This document shows, one piece after another, positions 1 to 7,881 of a DNA stretch of 64,000 nt; positions within the stretch are counted from its first letter, which is position 1; each line of letters begins with the position of its first letter. The position numbers and the translations under genes were made by a program. Below the pieces are notes generated by a model. That model was not told the DNA's origin, did no database searches, and was given only the letters and a program-made list of their open reading frames with translations. This DNA comes from JAJYTL01 sp046705265 (GTDB taxonomy: Bacteria; Pseudomonadota; Alphaproteobacteria; Ferrovibrionales; Ferrovibrionaceae), in NCBI GenBank assembly GCA_046705265.1, contig JBJKQL010000103.1:1-64000 (forward strand). Direction: 5' to 3'.

Positions 1-2
1 AT

Positions 3-458
3 CACGCGCAAATAAAAGGGCGATCGGAGATTTTTGCCGACTACCATCTTCGTGTCGGCGAAGTCTTGGGAGATAGCGAAACGCCTTTGGGCCAAGCGCT
101 GTCCGAATACCACGGCGACGTCACGGAAGTCGGCATGGCGAAGAGCTTGGTCTTGATCGATCGGCGGCTACCGGCAGGAAAATCTTCGCGCGCGGATGCG
201 GCAGCACTCACCGCGAGGCTCGGCGTTTCCACTGTGGCTCAATTCACCGAATGGGACGTGCTCCAAAGCATTATTACGTCCGGCAAGTTCCTTGTTCTTG
301 CGTCTGCTGAGGTGGTCGCGACCTCTTTCGCGCCCGACGCGGAAGGGCAACGCTGCGAGGTGCGAATTATCCGCGATTATGGCATGTTCGATCGGCGTGA
401 GGCGCCGCAATATTATCCGTCGATTGCGTGGAACTCCGGAACCGGAGAGCGGGAATAA
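3..458 (+). CDS. 3' part of an unrecognised protein gene, cut by the window edge
   Basis: The reading frame is open from the first bases and stops with TAA at 456-458, so only the C-terminal 151 residues or so are present and the true start lies outside the window. A TTG at 66 and downstream ATGs are internal. I do not recognise a family. Visible features are a mixed polar and hydrophobic sequence, no cysteine cluster and no membrane segment, and a tail rich in charged residues (RIIRDYGMFDRRE followed by a Tyr-Tyr-Pro stretch). The stop lies 5 bp before the ATG of the crotonase gene, so the two are probably co-transcribed. Confidence 0.6.
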   Translation, partial: HAQIKGRSEIFADYHLRVGEVLGDSETPLGQALSEYHGDVTEVGMAKSLVLIDRRLPAGKSSRADAAALTARLGVSTVAQFTEWDVLQSIITSGKFLVLASAEVVATSFAPDAEGQRCEVRIIRDYGMFDRREAPQYYPSIAWNSGTGERE

Positions 459-463
459 GAACG

Positions 464-1267
464 ATGGCCGAAATTTCAATCGAAAAATCGGGACGCGTCA
501 CGACCGTGATCCTGTCGCGACCCGAGGTAAGAAACGCGGTCGACGCTAGAGCCGCCGAGGCGCTCGCCGAGGCCTTTCTTGCCTTCGAAGGCGATGGGAG
601 TGCCGATGTGGCGGTCTTCTTCGGTGCGAACGGCGCGTTTTGCGCCGGCGCCGACCTCAAAAGTGTTGCCGAGGGCAACGCGCGAGAGCGACTCGCGGCA
701 TTGCGATATCCGGATGACGAGGCCACCGATGCGCCGTTCGGTCCGATGGGGCCGTCGCGCCTCGTTCTTTCGAAGCCGGTCATCGCGGCTATCTCGGGCC
801 CCGCCGTGGCCGGCGGCATGGAACTCGCCCTTTGGTGCGATATCCGCATCATGGAGGAGAGCGCTTATTTCGGTGTCTATTGTCGGCGCTGGGGTGTGCC
901 TTTGATCGATGGCGGTACGGTGCGGCTGCCACGACTTATTGGCATGGGGCGCGCCCTCGATCTCATTCTCACCGGACGCAAGGTCGACGCGCAGGAAGCG
1001 CTCGCGATTGGTCTTTGCGAACGGGTCGTAGCGGACGGCGAGGTTCGCACTGCGGCCGAAGATTATGCCCACGACATCGCTCGTTTTCCGCAAAGCTGTC
1101 TCCGCGCCGATCGCGCTTCCGTCTATCGGCAATATGGCCTTTCGACGCGCGCGGCAATGCGCGATGAGTTCAGCCACGGAATTGCCGCGTTCGAGGCAGA
1201 AGGCCGCGTAGGCGCCGACCGCTTTGCGGCTGGCAAAGGCCGCCACGGCGAGCGGTCGGATATCTGA
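464..1267 (+). CDS. Enoyl-CoA hydratase/isomerase (crotonase) family protein
   Basis: A 267-residue protein of normal crotonase length. The family hallmarks are visible: the oxyanion-hole segment FCAGADLK near residue 65, the second hole segment AISGPAVAGGMELAL near residue 107, and the late RLPRLIGMGRALDLILTGR segment that follows the active-site loop. The loop itself reads GVPLIDGGTVRLP, where many hydratases have a Glu, so substrate and reaction (hydratase, isomerase or hydrolase) cannot be fixed. ATG 464 was chosen because it lies just after the upstream stop and starts the usual short beta-strand; an ATG at 428 would overlap the upstream gene. Cytosolic; probably fatty-acyl or branched-chain acyl-CoA metabolism. 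Confidence 0.88.
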   Translation: MAEISIEKSGRVTTVILSRPEVRNAVDARAAEALAEAFLAFEGDGSADVAVFFGANGAFCAGADLKSVAEGNARERLAALRYPDDEATDAPFGPMGPSRLVLSKPVIAAISGPAVAGGMELALWCDIRIMEESAYFGVYCRRWGVPLIDGGTVRLPRLIGMGRALDLILTGRKVDAQEALAIGLCERVVADGEVRTAAEDYAHDIARFPQSCLRADRASVYRQYGLSTRAAMRDEFSHGIAAFEAEGRVGADRFAAGKGRHGERSDI

Positions 1268-1403
1268 CCGCGCCGTCGGCGGACGGTGCTCGCCTTGGCG
1301 GCGGGCTGAAACTCCTGATAGACTTGCCTGCAAATCGTGGCGAAAGCCACCCCGGGTCGGTCGTTCCGGGCGATTCCGTGCGCGGGTTGCTATGGGGAGG
1401 GTA

Positions 1404-2750
1404 ATGACGGCGACGAAAGGAGCCGCAAAGGCGGCCGAGAGAGCGGCCCGGGGAAAGCCTGTGGCCAAGTCGGGGGAAATAAAGGCCGCAGCGCAAAGCG
1501 ACGCCAAGAATGTGGGGTTGCCGTGGGTCAAGGATCCGGAGACCGTCGGTTTTTCCGCCGAACGGCTTCAGCGCATTACCGCCATCTTTCAGGCGGAAAT
1601 CGACAAGGGTTCGATCCCGGGTGCCGTCATCCTCATCGCCCGCGCCGGCAAGGCGGTCTATTTCGAGGCACTCGGGTATCGCGACCGCGAGGCCAAGGCG
1701 CCGATGGCGCCGGACAACGTTTTTCGCATCGCCTCAATGACCAAGCCCGTGGTGTCGGCGGCGGCGATGATCTTGGCGGAAGAAGGCAAGCTCCAGCTTG
1801 CCTATCCGGTCTCACGCTATCTTCCGAAGCTAACGGACCTCAAGGTCGGGGTCGAGCGTATCGGCGCTGGCGGCAAGCTTATGCTGGGGCTCGAAGCGCC
1901 CGCACGCGAAATGACGGTGCAAGACCTCATGCGGCATACGTCGGGCCTGACTTATGGCGCCTTCGGCGATTCGCTCGTGCATCGGGCTTACCGCGATCAG
2001 AACTGCTTGGATTTCAGCCAAACCAATGCCGATCTGGTAGCGAAACTTGCGCAATTGCCGTTGCGTTATCAACCGGGCAGCACCTGGGAATACGGTATGT
2101 CGACCGACGTACTCGGTGCCGTGATCGAGGCGATTTCCGGTCAAGAGCTTGATGCGTTCCTCGACGCGCGGATTCTAAAGCCGCTCGGCATGGTGGATTC
2201 GGGCTTCTTCCATCGCGACAGCCGCCGCGTCGCCGTGCCGCAAGTCGATCCGGCAACCGGCAAGCGTCCGCCCTTCGGGGCTGCGGATGCGACCAAGCGG
2301 CCGAGTTGGATCTCGGGTGGTGGCGGCATGCTCTCGACCGCCGCCGACTATCTTCGCTTCGCCGAGATGATGCGCGCGGGCGGCGTGTTCCAAGGCGTGC
2401 ACCTGCTCTCGCCCGCTTCCGTTCAGTTGATGTGCTCCGATCATCTGCCTCCGCATGTGCAATACGGCTCGGGCGTCCGGGCGATGTTCGGGGCGGTCGC
2501 ACCGACGCGGGATCTCGGTTACGGTTTTGGCCTCGGCTTCGCGGTCCGTACCCATCCCGGGCGCAATCCGCTACCGGGATCGGTCGGCGACCATTTCTGG
2601 AGCGGCGTTACCGGGACCTATTTCTGGATCGATCCGGTAGAGGAACTGGTGGCGATCAAGATGATGCAGGCGCCGGCGGAACGGCTTCATTACCGTTATC
2701 TGCTGCGCCACGCGGTCTATCAGGCGATCGTCGGTCCGCCACGCCGGTAA
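1404..2750 (+). CDS. Serine hydrolase of the class C beta-lactamase / esterase family
   Basis: A 448-residue beta-lactamase-fold protein. The catalytic SxxK is Ser111-Met-Thr-Lys114 in RIASMTKP, and the second motif is Tyr230 in WEYGMSTDVLG, as in EstB-type esterases and other non-lactamase members. A glycine-rich ISGGGGMLSTAADY segment precedes the C-terminal part, and GVTGTYFWIDP fits the third active-site strand. The first 40 residues are Ala/Lys-rich without a clear signal peptide, so it is probably cytosolic. ATG 1404 follows GGGGAGG at 1394-1400; an in-frame ATG at 1392 is the alternative. A role in beta-lactam resistance should not be inferred; ester or amide hydrolysis is more likely. 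Confidence 0.87.
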   Translation: MTATKGAAKAAERAARGKPVAKSGEIKAAAQSDAKNVGLPWVKDPETVGFSAERLQRITAIFQAEIDKGSIPGAVILIARAGKAVYFEALGYRDREAKAPMAPDNVFRIASMTKPVVSAAAMILAEEGKLQLAYPVSRYLPKLTDLKVGVERIGAGGKLMLGLEAPAREMTVQDLMRHTSGLTYGAFGDSLVHRAYRDQNCLDFSQTNADLVAKLAQLPLRYQPGSTWEYGMSTDVLGAVIEAISGQELDAFLDARILKPLGMVDSGFFHRDSRRVAVPQVDPATGKRPPFGAADATKRPSWISGGGGMLSTAADYLRFAEMMRAGGVFQGVHLLSPASVQLMCSDHLPPHVQYGSGVRAMFGAVAPTRDLGYGFGLGFAVRTHPGRNPLPGSVGDHFWSGVTGTYFWIDPVEELVAIKMMQAPAERLHYRYLLRHAVYQAIVGPPRR

Positions 2751-2899
2751 GCCACTGCGCTTAGGTTTCAGCGCCATCGCTCCGGGACGACGCCCGTCTC
2801 CATTTCGCGTCACGAAGATCACCGCCAGCCATGGGCAGCCAGTGAACACTGCTTTATTTTGCCCTCTTGAAGCACCGGGTACTTTTACGCGGTTCCCGG

Positions 2900-2905
2900 T
2901 ATAAT
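2900..2905 (+). promoter_or_regulatory. Possible -10 element (TATAAT) ahead of the nfeD-SPFH pair
   Basis: A perfect TATAAT lies 73 bp before the NfeD start in the 228-bp gap after the serine hydrolase gene. No convincing -35 hexamer sits at 16-18 bp, so this is only a candidate promoter for the membrane-protein pair. Confidence 0.35.
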
Positions 2906-2978
2906 TCACCGCAATGCAGCTAAAGTCCGGCACGGGGTGCCGCGGACCCTCGGCTGAAACGAGACGGGGGGAGGGGGA

Positions 2979-3398
2979 ATGTCGCAATCGGTGTTATGGG
3001 CGGCGCTTGCCGGCGGGCTGATCGTCGCCGAGATCTTCACCGGCACGCTCTATTTGCTTGTGCTCGGCCTTGCAGCTGGCACCGTGGCAGCGGCGTTGGA
3101 GTTTGCTCCGGAGCTCGCGCCTTTGTCGCAAATCGCCGTCTTCGGCGCCGTCTGCATCGGCGGCTTTGTGCTGGTCTACAAGTTGCGCCGCAACGCGCAG
3201 AGCGGCGGCAACGACTCACTCGATATCGGCGCGTTGGTTCAGGTGGTGCGGGCCGAGTCGGACGGGCGTTGCCGGGTCGTGCACCGCGGCACCGAATGGG
3301 ACGCCCGGTTGGTGTCCGGCATGCCGCCGCAAGCCGGCGATTGGCTCACTGTCATCGGCACCGAGGCGAATGTCTTGCTTCTCAAGAGGAGGAAATAG
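2979..3398 (+). CDS. NfeD-like membrane protein
   Basis: A 139-residue short-type NfeD protein. Two to three hydrophobic helices occupy residues 5-65 (WAALAGGLIVAEIFTGTLYL, then IAVFGAVCIGGFVLVYKL), and the rest (about 75-135) has the pattern of the OB-fold domain, with DWLTVIGTEANVLLL as its closing strands. The ATG follows GAGGGGG at 2971-2977. The stop is 3 bp before the SPFH gene, the classical NfeD-stomatin pairing, in which NfeD is thought to work with the SPFH oligomer in membrane microdomains. Regulation is not evident. Confidence 0.87.
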   Translation: MSQSVLWAALAGGLIVAEIFTGTLYLLVLGLAAGTVAAALEFAPELAPLSQIAVFGAVCIGGFVLVYKLRRNAQSGGNDSLDIGALVQVVRAESDGRCRVVHRGTEWDARLVSGMPPQAGDWLTVIGTEANVLLLKRRK

Positions 3399-3401
3399 GT
3401 C

Positions 3402-4355
3402 ATGGATGCCGTGGGACTGCCGATTCTCGCCGCCGTCGTGGTTGTCGTCATCGTCGTGCTTGGCCGGGGCATCCGGGTGGTGCCGCAACAATCGGCTTGG
3501 GTGGTGGAACGGCTCGGGCGGTTCCATGCCATCCTCAATCCTGGCCTTAACCTGATCATCCCCGTTATCGATCGTGTCGCCTACAGGCATGTCCTGAAGG
3601 AGGTGCCTTTCAATATGCAGCCGCAGGTCTGTATCACGAAAGACAACACCCAGGTCGAGATCGACGGCAATCTCTATTATCAGGTGACCGATCCAAAGCT
3701 CGCCTCCTATGGCGCCACGAATTACGAAACCGCGATCATCCAGCTGGCGCAGACCTCGCTTCGCTCCGAGGTCGGCAAGCGTGAGCTCGACCGGTTGCTT
3801 GAAGAGCGCACGGATATCAATCATGCCGTGATCCAGGCTCTTGACGCTGCCAGCCTGAGCTGGGGCGTTAAGGTGTTGCGCTATGAAATCCGCGACATCA
3901 CGCCGCCGCAAACGGTTCTGACGGCGATGCAGAAGCAAATCACTGCGGAGCGTGAGAAGCGCGCGGTGATCGCAACCTCGGAGGGGCAGCGCCAGACCAA
4001 GATCAACGTGGCGGAGGGCGAGAAGGAGGCGGCGATTCGCCAATCGGAGGGCGCTCAGCAGGCCGCCATCAACCGCGCCCAGGGCGATGCGCGGGCGATT
4101 ACCCTGATGGCGGAAGCAACCGCCCAAGCGATTGCCCGCGTGGCGGCGGCGATCCGAGAGCCCGGCGGCATCGAGGCCGTGAACTTGCGCGTCGCCGAGC
4201 AGTATGTCGGCGCTTTCGGACAGGTCGCAAAGCAGGGCACTACGCTGATCGTCCCGGGGAATTTCGCCGATATGGCAGGCATGATCGCGGCCGCGATGCG
4301 GATTGTGCAAGGCGCACGAGGAGGGGCCGCGTCGGCTGCCGCGGAGCACCCCTAA
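3402..4355 (+). CDS. SPFH/Band 7 (stomatin-like, QmcA-type) membrane protein
   Basis: A 317-residue stomatin homologue. It has an N-terminal membrane anchor (residues 5-22, Val-rich), then the SPFH core starting at RVVPQQSAWVVERLGRF, with the conserved ISVEIDGN-like segment (here NTQVEIDGNLYYQVTD) and LRSEVGKRELDRLLEER. A long alanine/glutamate-rich coiled coil follows (about 185-245, AEREKRAVIATSEGQRQ onward), and the C-terminus carries VPGNFADMAGMI, as in QmcA. Such proteins form large membrane-bound oligomeric assemblies and partner with NfeD, whose gene lies immediately upstream. It belongs to a two-gene operon. Confidence 0.92.
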   Translation: MDAVGLPILAAVVVVVIVVLGRGIRVVPQQSAWVVERLGRFHAILNPGLNLIIPVIDRVAYRHVLKEVPFNMQPQVCITKDNTQVEIDGNLYYQVTDPKLASYGATNYETAIIQLAQTSLRSEVGKRELDRLLEERTDINHAVIQALDAASLSWGVKVLRYEIRDITPPQTVLTAMQKQITAEREKRAVIATSEGQRQTKINVAEGEKEAAIRQSEGAQQAAINRAQGDARAITLMAEATAQAIARVAAAIREPGGIEAVNLRVAEQYVGAFGQVAKQGTTLIVPGNFADMAGMIAAAMRIVQGARGGAASAAAEHP

Positions 4356-4538
4356 GAATTGTTGCGAGGGCGCTGGTTTCCGAGCCGTCGCCGTGATTCG
4401 GCGGTTGACCGTCGTTGACCGGCGGGCTACAAGGCGATGTTGGCAGTGCGTATCGCAAGGAGCCATCAACTCTAAATGGACACCGACTGTAGTCACATAG
4501 GATCCGCCTGAGGGCTGGTCGCGCACCTCCCATTTGTG

Positions 4539-4708
4539 CCGCCGCCAGCCTGAGGGCGAGGCGGCGGAACCAAGCCGGAAATCGGCTGTTTCTGCCAGAA
4601 CAGAATTACGACGGAGCCACGGAGCAAGTCGACATTTCGCTCGCGGTTTGCTCAGCGGTATGTCTGTCGCTCAATCCTGGCGCCGGTAGTAGCGCCGGGA
4701 TAGGGGAG
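4539..4708 (+). promoter_or_regulatory. Structured leader of the Nramp-family gene (candidate cis-regulatory RNA)
   Basis: The 358-bp gap 4356-4713 holds no gene. Two hairpins are visible. One has an 8-bp perfect stem, CCGCCGCC at 4539-4546 with GGCGGCGG at 4560-4567. The other has a 9-bp stem (one G-U), 4675-4683 with 4692-4700, ending just before the ribosome-binding sequence GGGGAG at 4703-4708. CCTGAGGGC occurs twice, at 4507-4515 and 4549-4557. The second hairpin is placed so that alternative folding could affect access to the ribosome-binding site. I compared it by memory with the M-box and yybP-ykoY motifs and saw no clear match, so a riboswitch is only a hypothesis. Confidence 0.35.
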
Positions 4709-4713
4709 ATGCA

Positions 4714-6093
4714 ATGTCGGTTCAGGCCGAGGACGAGCTCGTCACGATCTCCCGGCGTAGGGGTCGGTACGCGGATTTGCCGGCGTCGCTGCGCGAGCGC
4801 TTGCGCGATCGTCTCCATGTTGCCGAGCTTCGCCGCCGTCCTCGCACGATTGGAGCGCGGCTTCTTTTGACCCTTGCCCTGGTCGGCCCCGGTGTTCTCG
4901 TCATGCTCGGGGACAATGATGCAGGCGGCGTCATCACCTATGCGCAGACCGGCGCCACTTATGGTATCGGCTTCTTCCTGCCGCTAACGCTGCTTCTTGG
5001 CATCATGGCCTATGTGGTGCAGGAAATGACCATTCGGCTCGGCGCGGTGACGCGCCGCGGCCACGCCGAGTTGATCTGGAAGCGCTATGGGCCTTTCTGG
5101 GGTGCGTTTTCCCTCATCGACCTCGTCGCTGCCAATGTCCTGACCCTGATGACCGAGTTCATCGGCATTCGGGTCGGGAGCGCGGTGTTTGGCCTTTCGC
5201 CCTTTCTCACGGTTCCGATCGCGGTTGCCTTCGTCGCGTTCACCCTGGTCTTTCTCCGCTACTGGACGTGGGAGCGGATCGCGTTGTTCATGGCGGTCCT
5301 GAACATGGTGTTCGTGCCCATCGCCGTCGCTTCGCATCCAGACTGGGCTGCCGTAGGGCGAGCCTTCGGTGATTGGGGCGTCTCGGGCGGCATGCTCACG
5401 GCCTCGTTCCTGGTGGTCGTTTCGGCCAATATCGGCACTACCATCGCGCCTTGGCAGCTGTTCTTTCAGCAATCGAGCGTCGTGGACAAGGGCCTGTTGC
5501 CACAGGATATTCCGGCAGGGCGACGCGACCTTGCGCTCGGTGTTGGCGCCATGGTTCTGGTTGCTTCGGCGATCATAGTCATTACCGGCCAGACGATTCA
5601 CGGCCTGCCAGGAGCGCAGAACTTCCAGATCGAGCAGATTCTCACGTCAGTCCGCGCCTCCATCGGCGAGACGGCGACCGCGCTCTTTGCGCTCGGCCTC
5701 GTTGAGGCGGGCTTGGTCGCGGCCATCGTCATCACCACGTCGACGTGCTGGGCGATCGGCGAGGCGTTTGACCTGCCACGATCGTTGAACGAAGACCCCC
5801 GTCAGGCCCTTGGCTTTTATCTGCCCGGCATCCTGGGCACGGTTGCTGCCGGGATCGTGGTGCTTTTGCCCAACGTGCCTCTTGGCTTCCTGAATCTTCT
5901 GGTTCAGGTTGTCGCCACAATCTTCATGCCGGCGGCAATGCTGTTCCTGCTTATGCTTTTGAACGACCGCGAGCTGATGGGCGAGCATGTGAACACGGCG
6001 GGCCGCAATGCATTGGCTCTTGGCATCATGGCGTTTCTGATTCTCTGCAATGGCCTATTCGGGATCGCGACGCTCTTTCCACGGCTTTTGTAG
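4714..6093 (+). CDS. Nramp-family (MntH-related) transporter with divergent metal site
   Basis: A 459-residue polytopic inner-membrane protein with about 11 hydrophobic helices and the Nramp scaffold. The TM1 signature is GPGVLVMLGDNDAGG and the TM6 region reads GTTIAPWQLFFQQS. In manganese/iron transporters these places read DPGN and MPHN. Here the aspartate is kept, but Pro becomes Ala, Asn becomes Gly, and the metal-binding Met is Ala. Similar losses are known in Nramp-related magnesium transporters, so Mg2+ or another hard ion is a better guess than Mn2+ (inference). The first 45 residues are a charged cytosolic extension. The start ATG follows GGGGAG. It probably shares a transcript with the small gene 24 bp downstream. 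Confidence 0.85.
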   Translation: MSVQAEDELVTISRRRGRYADLPASLRERLRDRLHVAELRRRPRTIGARLLLTLALVGPGVLVMLGDNDAGGVITYAQTGATYGIGFFLPLTLLLGIMAYVVQEMTIRLGAVTRRGHAELIWKRYGPFWGAFSLIDLVAANVLTLMTEFIGIRVGSAVFGLSPFLTVPIAVAFVAFTLVFLRYWTWERIALFMAVLNMVFVPIAVASHPDWAAVGRAFGDWGVSGGMLTASFLVVVSANIGTTIAPWQLFFQQSSVVDKGLLPQDIPAGRRDLALGVGAMVLVASAIIVITGQTIHGLPGAQNFQIEQILTSVRASIGETATALFALGLVEAGLVAAIVITTSTCWAIGEAFDLPRSLNEDPRQALGFYLPGILGTVAAGIVVLLPNVPLGFLNLLVQVVATIFMPAAMLFLLMLLNDRELMGEHVNTAGRNALALGIMAFLILCNGLFGIATLFPRLL

Positions 6094-6117
6094 AGCCTTC
6101 TAAGAGAGGGCGTGGCA

Positions 6118-6312
6118 ATGCGGGATTTTGAGGCCTACACCGATGCGGCGATTGAGCACCTTCTGCATGAAGAGGGTTGGGATCGCCCGCTTCCTCCAGT
6201 CGCCCGGCAACGGCCGACCGGATGGTATCGGGTGGCGTTCTGGGCTTTGCAGCTGTATATCCTGGTCATGCTGGCCGCCGTGATGCTCAGCTTCATCCGC
6301 GGCGTCCATTAG
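6118..6312 (+). CDS. Small single-pass membrane protein downstream of the Nramp gene
   Basis: A 64-residue protein: an acidic N-terminal half (FEAYTDAAIEHLLHEEGW), a proline-containing linker, then one hydrophobic helix (about residues 40-60) and a short tail. ATG 6118 is preceded by AAGAGAGGG at 6102-6110 at good spacing; a GTG at 6112 is less well placed. The gene starts 24 bp after the Nramp stop on the same strand, so it could be an accessory subunit or regulator of that transporter. I know no named family for it. Confidence 0.55.
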   Translation: MRDFEAYTDAAIEHLLHEEGWDRPLPPVARQRPTGWYRVAFWALQLYILVMLAAVMLSFIRGVH

Positions 6313-6594
6313 CGGACCCGGCGACGAACTTCACCAGGGCCCCGACGGGTCGTCAGCCCCTTCCTCGATATTTTTCGCCTTTCATGGGGCTGAGGATCGG
6401 ATTGCCGATTCGCGGCCCTCCACGGCCACAGGATAAGGAACATTCCGGGTCCAAGGCGCGCTGCTCGCGCCATCATCGGTTCAACCCAAAAGCAACTTTT
6501 GGTAGTTTCTTCATCTGGTATTACAAACGACGGATAGTTCGTTGATTTCAAGATGGTTTTTGCTGCGCCGCATCATTGTCTGTGGTGGCGAACC
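6313..6594. other. Intergenic stretch without recognised gene
   Basis: Nothing convincing is seen on either strand between the small membrane protein gene and the promoter region of the small RNA. The few short open frames have no ribosome-binding site and unlike codon use. Base composition becomes clearly more AT-rich from about 6480 onward, towards the small-RNA promoter. Confidence 0.5.
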
Positions 6595-6654
6595 GTGACA
6601 TAAGTGGCGAAATTGTCACAAAAATCAAAAACATGAAAAAGATTTCAAAGGCTC

Positions 6655-6683
6655 TTGGCAAAAGGCGTCGAACCAATTATATT
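6655..6683 (+). promoter_or_regulatory. Sigma-70-type promoter of the small RNA
   Basis: TTGGCA at 6655-6660 and TATATT at 6678-6683 are separated by exactly 17 bp. The predicted start is near 6690, where the hairpin-rich transcript begins. An inverted repeat, GTGACA at 6595-6600 and TGTCAC at 6614-6619, lies 36 bp upstream of the -35 element and could be an activator or repressor site. Confidence 0.65.
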
Positions 6684-6689
6684 GTGCAT

Positions 6690-6787
6690 TGCAGTAACCG
6701 ACGTATTCGCGAACGTTGCTGCATGCCCTTCCTGGGCGTTTCCTCCCTAGACTTGGGCTGCCTTCGTGAGAAGGCAGCCCCTTTTTT
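6690..6787 (+). ncRNA. Anti-Shine-Dalgarno small RNA, probably suhB/MmgR (cuckoo) type
   Basis: About 98 nt between a good promoter and a strong terminator, with no protein-coding frame that fits. Hairpin 1 runs from GCAG at 6691 to CTGC at 6722, with a small internal bulge. A mini-hairpin GCCC-TTCCT-GGGC occupies 6725-6737. The unpaired TTTCCTCCCT at 6739-6748 can pair with ribosome-binding sequences. An 11-bp terminator stem with T-run follows. This order and the CCTTCCTGGGCGTTTCCTCCC stretch recall the alphaproteobacterial suhB / MmgR / cuckoo RNAs, which repress translation of target mRNAs. The family name is from memory and not searched; the small-RNA call itself is stronger than the name. 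Confidence 0.72.
6755..6787 (+). terminator. Rho-independent terminator of the small RNA
   Basis: Perfect 11-bp stem, GGGCTGCCTTC at 6755-6765 with GAAGGCAGCCC at 6770-6780, a GTGA tetraloop and a CTTTTTT tail. Confidence 0.9.
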
Positions 6788-6882
6788 CTGAGTTTACGGC
6801 TGCGGGCTCCGCAGGCGCCCCGCCACGAGGCCGGCCGCCGCCATGTCGGCGCGGTAGCCCGTCCGGTCGTCCGTTGCCGGGG

Positions 6883-7770
6883 CTATGCCACCGCGGGCGT
6901 GAATAGCGCTGGGTCGAGCCGTTCTAAGGTCTCGATCAAGGCCGCCATATGGGCGGCGAGTCGAGGCAGGCCCGCAGTGGGCTCGATCGCCTCCTCATCC
7001 ATATAGAGCGCCCGATTGATCTCGATCTGGAGCGTGTGCAACCCCCTATTCGGCCGTCCATAGTGCTGAGTGGTAAATCCTCCGGCATAGGGCCAGTTGC
7101 GCGCGACGCTGTAGCCCTGGGCCTCCAGCACGCTTCGCACGATTTCGATCAAGCCAGGCGCACAAGCGGTGCCGAAGCGGTCGCCAAGAACGAAATCGGG
7201 CCGGGTTTCCGTGTCGTGTCCGTCGGTTGAAGGCATGGAATGGCAATCGAGGATGATCGCGAATCCGAAATGCCTTTGGGTAACCTTGACCAATTCTTGC
7301 AGGGAGCGATGATACGGACGGTAGCAATCGGCGATGCGTTGTTCGGCTTCGGCGAAGGTGAGCTTGCGGCTATAGATTTCTTCGCCGGAGCCGGCGATCC
7401 GAGCGATGGTGCCGAGCCCGCCCGCGACCTTGATGCTTGCGGTGTTGACGAAAGACGGCAGCGGATCCTTGAACATCGCAGGATCGAGTTCGTAAGCTTC
7501 ACGATTGGGGTCGCAGTAGGCACGGGCGAAAAGGGCTTTCAAGAGCGGCGCGCCGCGCTCCGGCGCGGCGGCGAAAATCTCGTCGACGAAGCTGTCCTCG
7601 GAGCGACGGAGCCGCCGAAGCTCGAGACGCGTCGCGGCGCAAAGTTCCGGCGGGTAGTATCGGCCGCTGTGGGGTGAAGCATAGATAACCGCCTGAAGCT
7701 GTTGCTTGGGCGGGCAAACATCGACGGGGGGCCGCGTGCCGTCCCCCTGCGGCGTTGGATCGGCATACAT
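6883..7770 (-). CDS. N-formylglutamate amidohydrolase family protein (HutG-like)
   Basis: A 295-residue protein of the N-formylglutamate deformylase family, a zinc-dependent fold. Motifs seen are ASPHSGRYYP near residue 32, EDSFVDEIF, RAYCDPNREAYELD near residue 85, and ILDCHSMPS near residue 173, where the His is a likely metal ligand. The C-terminal part has GGFTTQHYGRPNRGLHTLQIEINR. No histidine-degradation (hut) genes are nearby, so release of formate from another N-formyl amino acid is equally possible. It is divergent from cpdR (starts 111 bp apart). Confidence 0.86.
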   Translation of the reverse strand: MYADPTPQGDGTRPPVDVCPPKQQLQAVIYASPHSGRYYPPELCAATRLELRRLRRSEDSFVDEIFAAAPERGAPLLKALFARAYCDPNREAYELDPAMFKDPLPSFVNTASIKVAGGLGTIARIAGSGEEIYSRKLTFAEAEQRIADCYRPYHRSLQELVKVTQRHFGFAIILDCHSMPSTDGHDTETRPDFVLGDRFGTACAPGLIEIVRSVLEAQGYSVARNWPYAGGFTTQHYGRPNRGLHTLQIEINRALYMDEEAIEPTAGLPRLAAHMAALIETLERLDPALFTPAVA

Positions 7771-7881
7771 CTGCCAGAGGATATCATAGGTTCGTCCGCT
7801 CGGCGCTTGCTTTGATCGACCGTGCCGGTATCCTGCAAGGAGGTTGAAAAGCTGGCCTCTGCCGTTGCGAAAGGCACATCT

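Noticed and set aside
476..1531. 351-residue open frame antisense to the crotonase gene
   Set aside because: No family motif or start signal; fully explained as a shadow of the crotonase gene and the following intergenic region.
3216..4526. 436-residue open frame antisense to the NfeD/SPFH genes
   Set aside because: Histidine/arginine-rich low-complexity translation typical of a shadow frame; the sense-strand genes are unambiguous.
4539..4713. Nramp leader as an M-box or yybP-ykoY riboswitch
   Set aside because: The conserved core sequences of these classes, as far as I can recall them, are not present. Kept only as an unassigned structured leader.
6576..6791. 71-residue open frame across the small-RNA region
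   Set aside because: It runs through the small-RNA promoter, body and terminator, lacks a ribosome-binding site, and its amino acid composition is unlike neighbouring genes.
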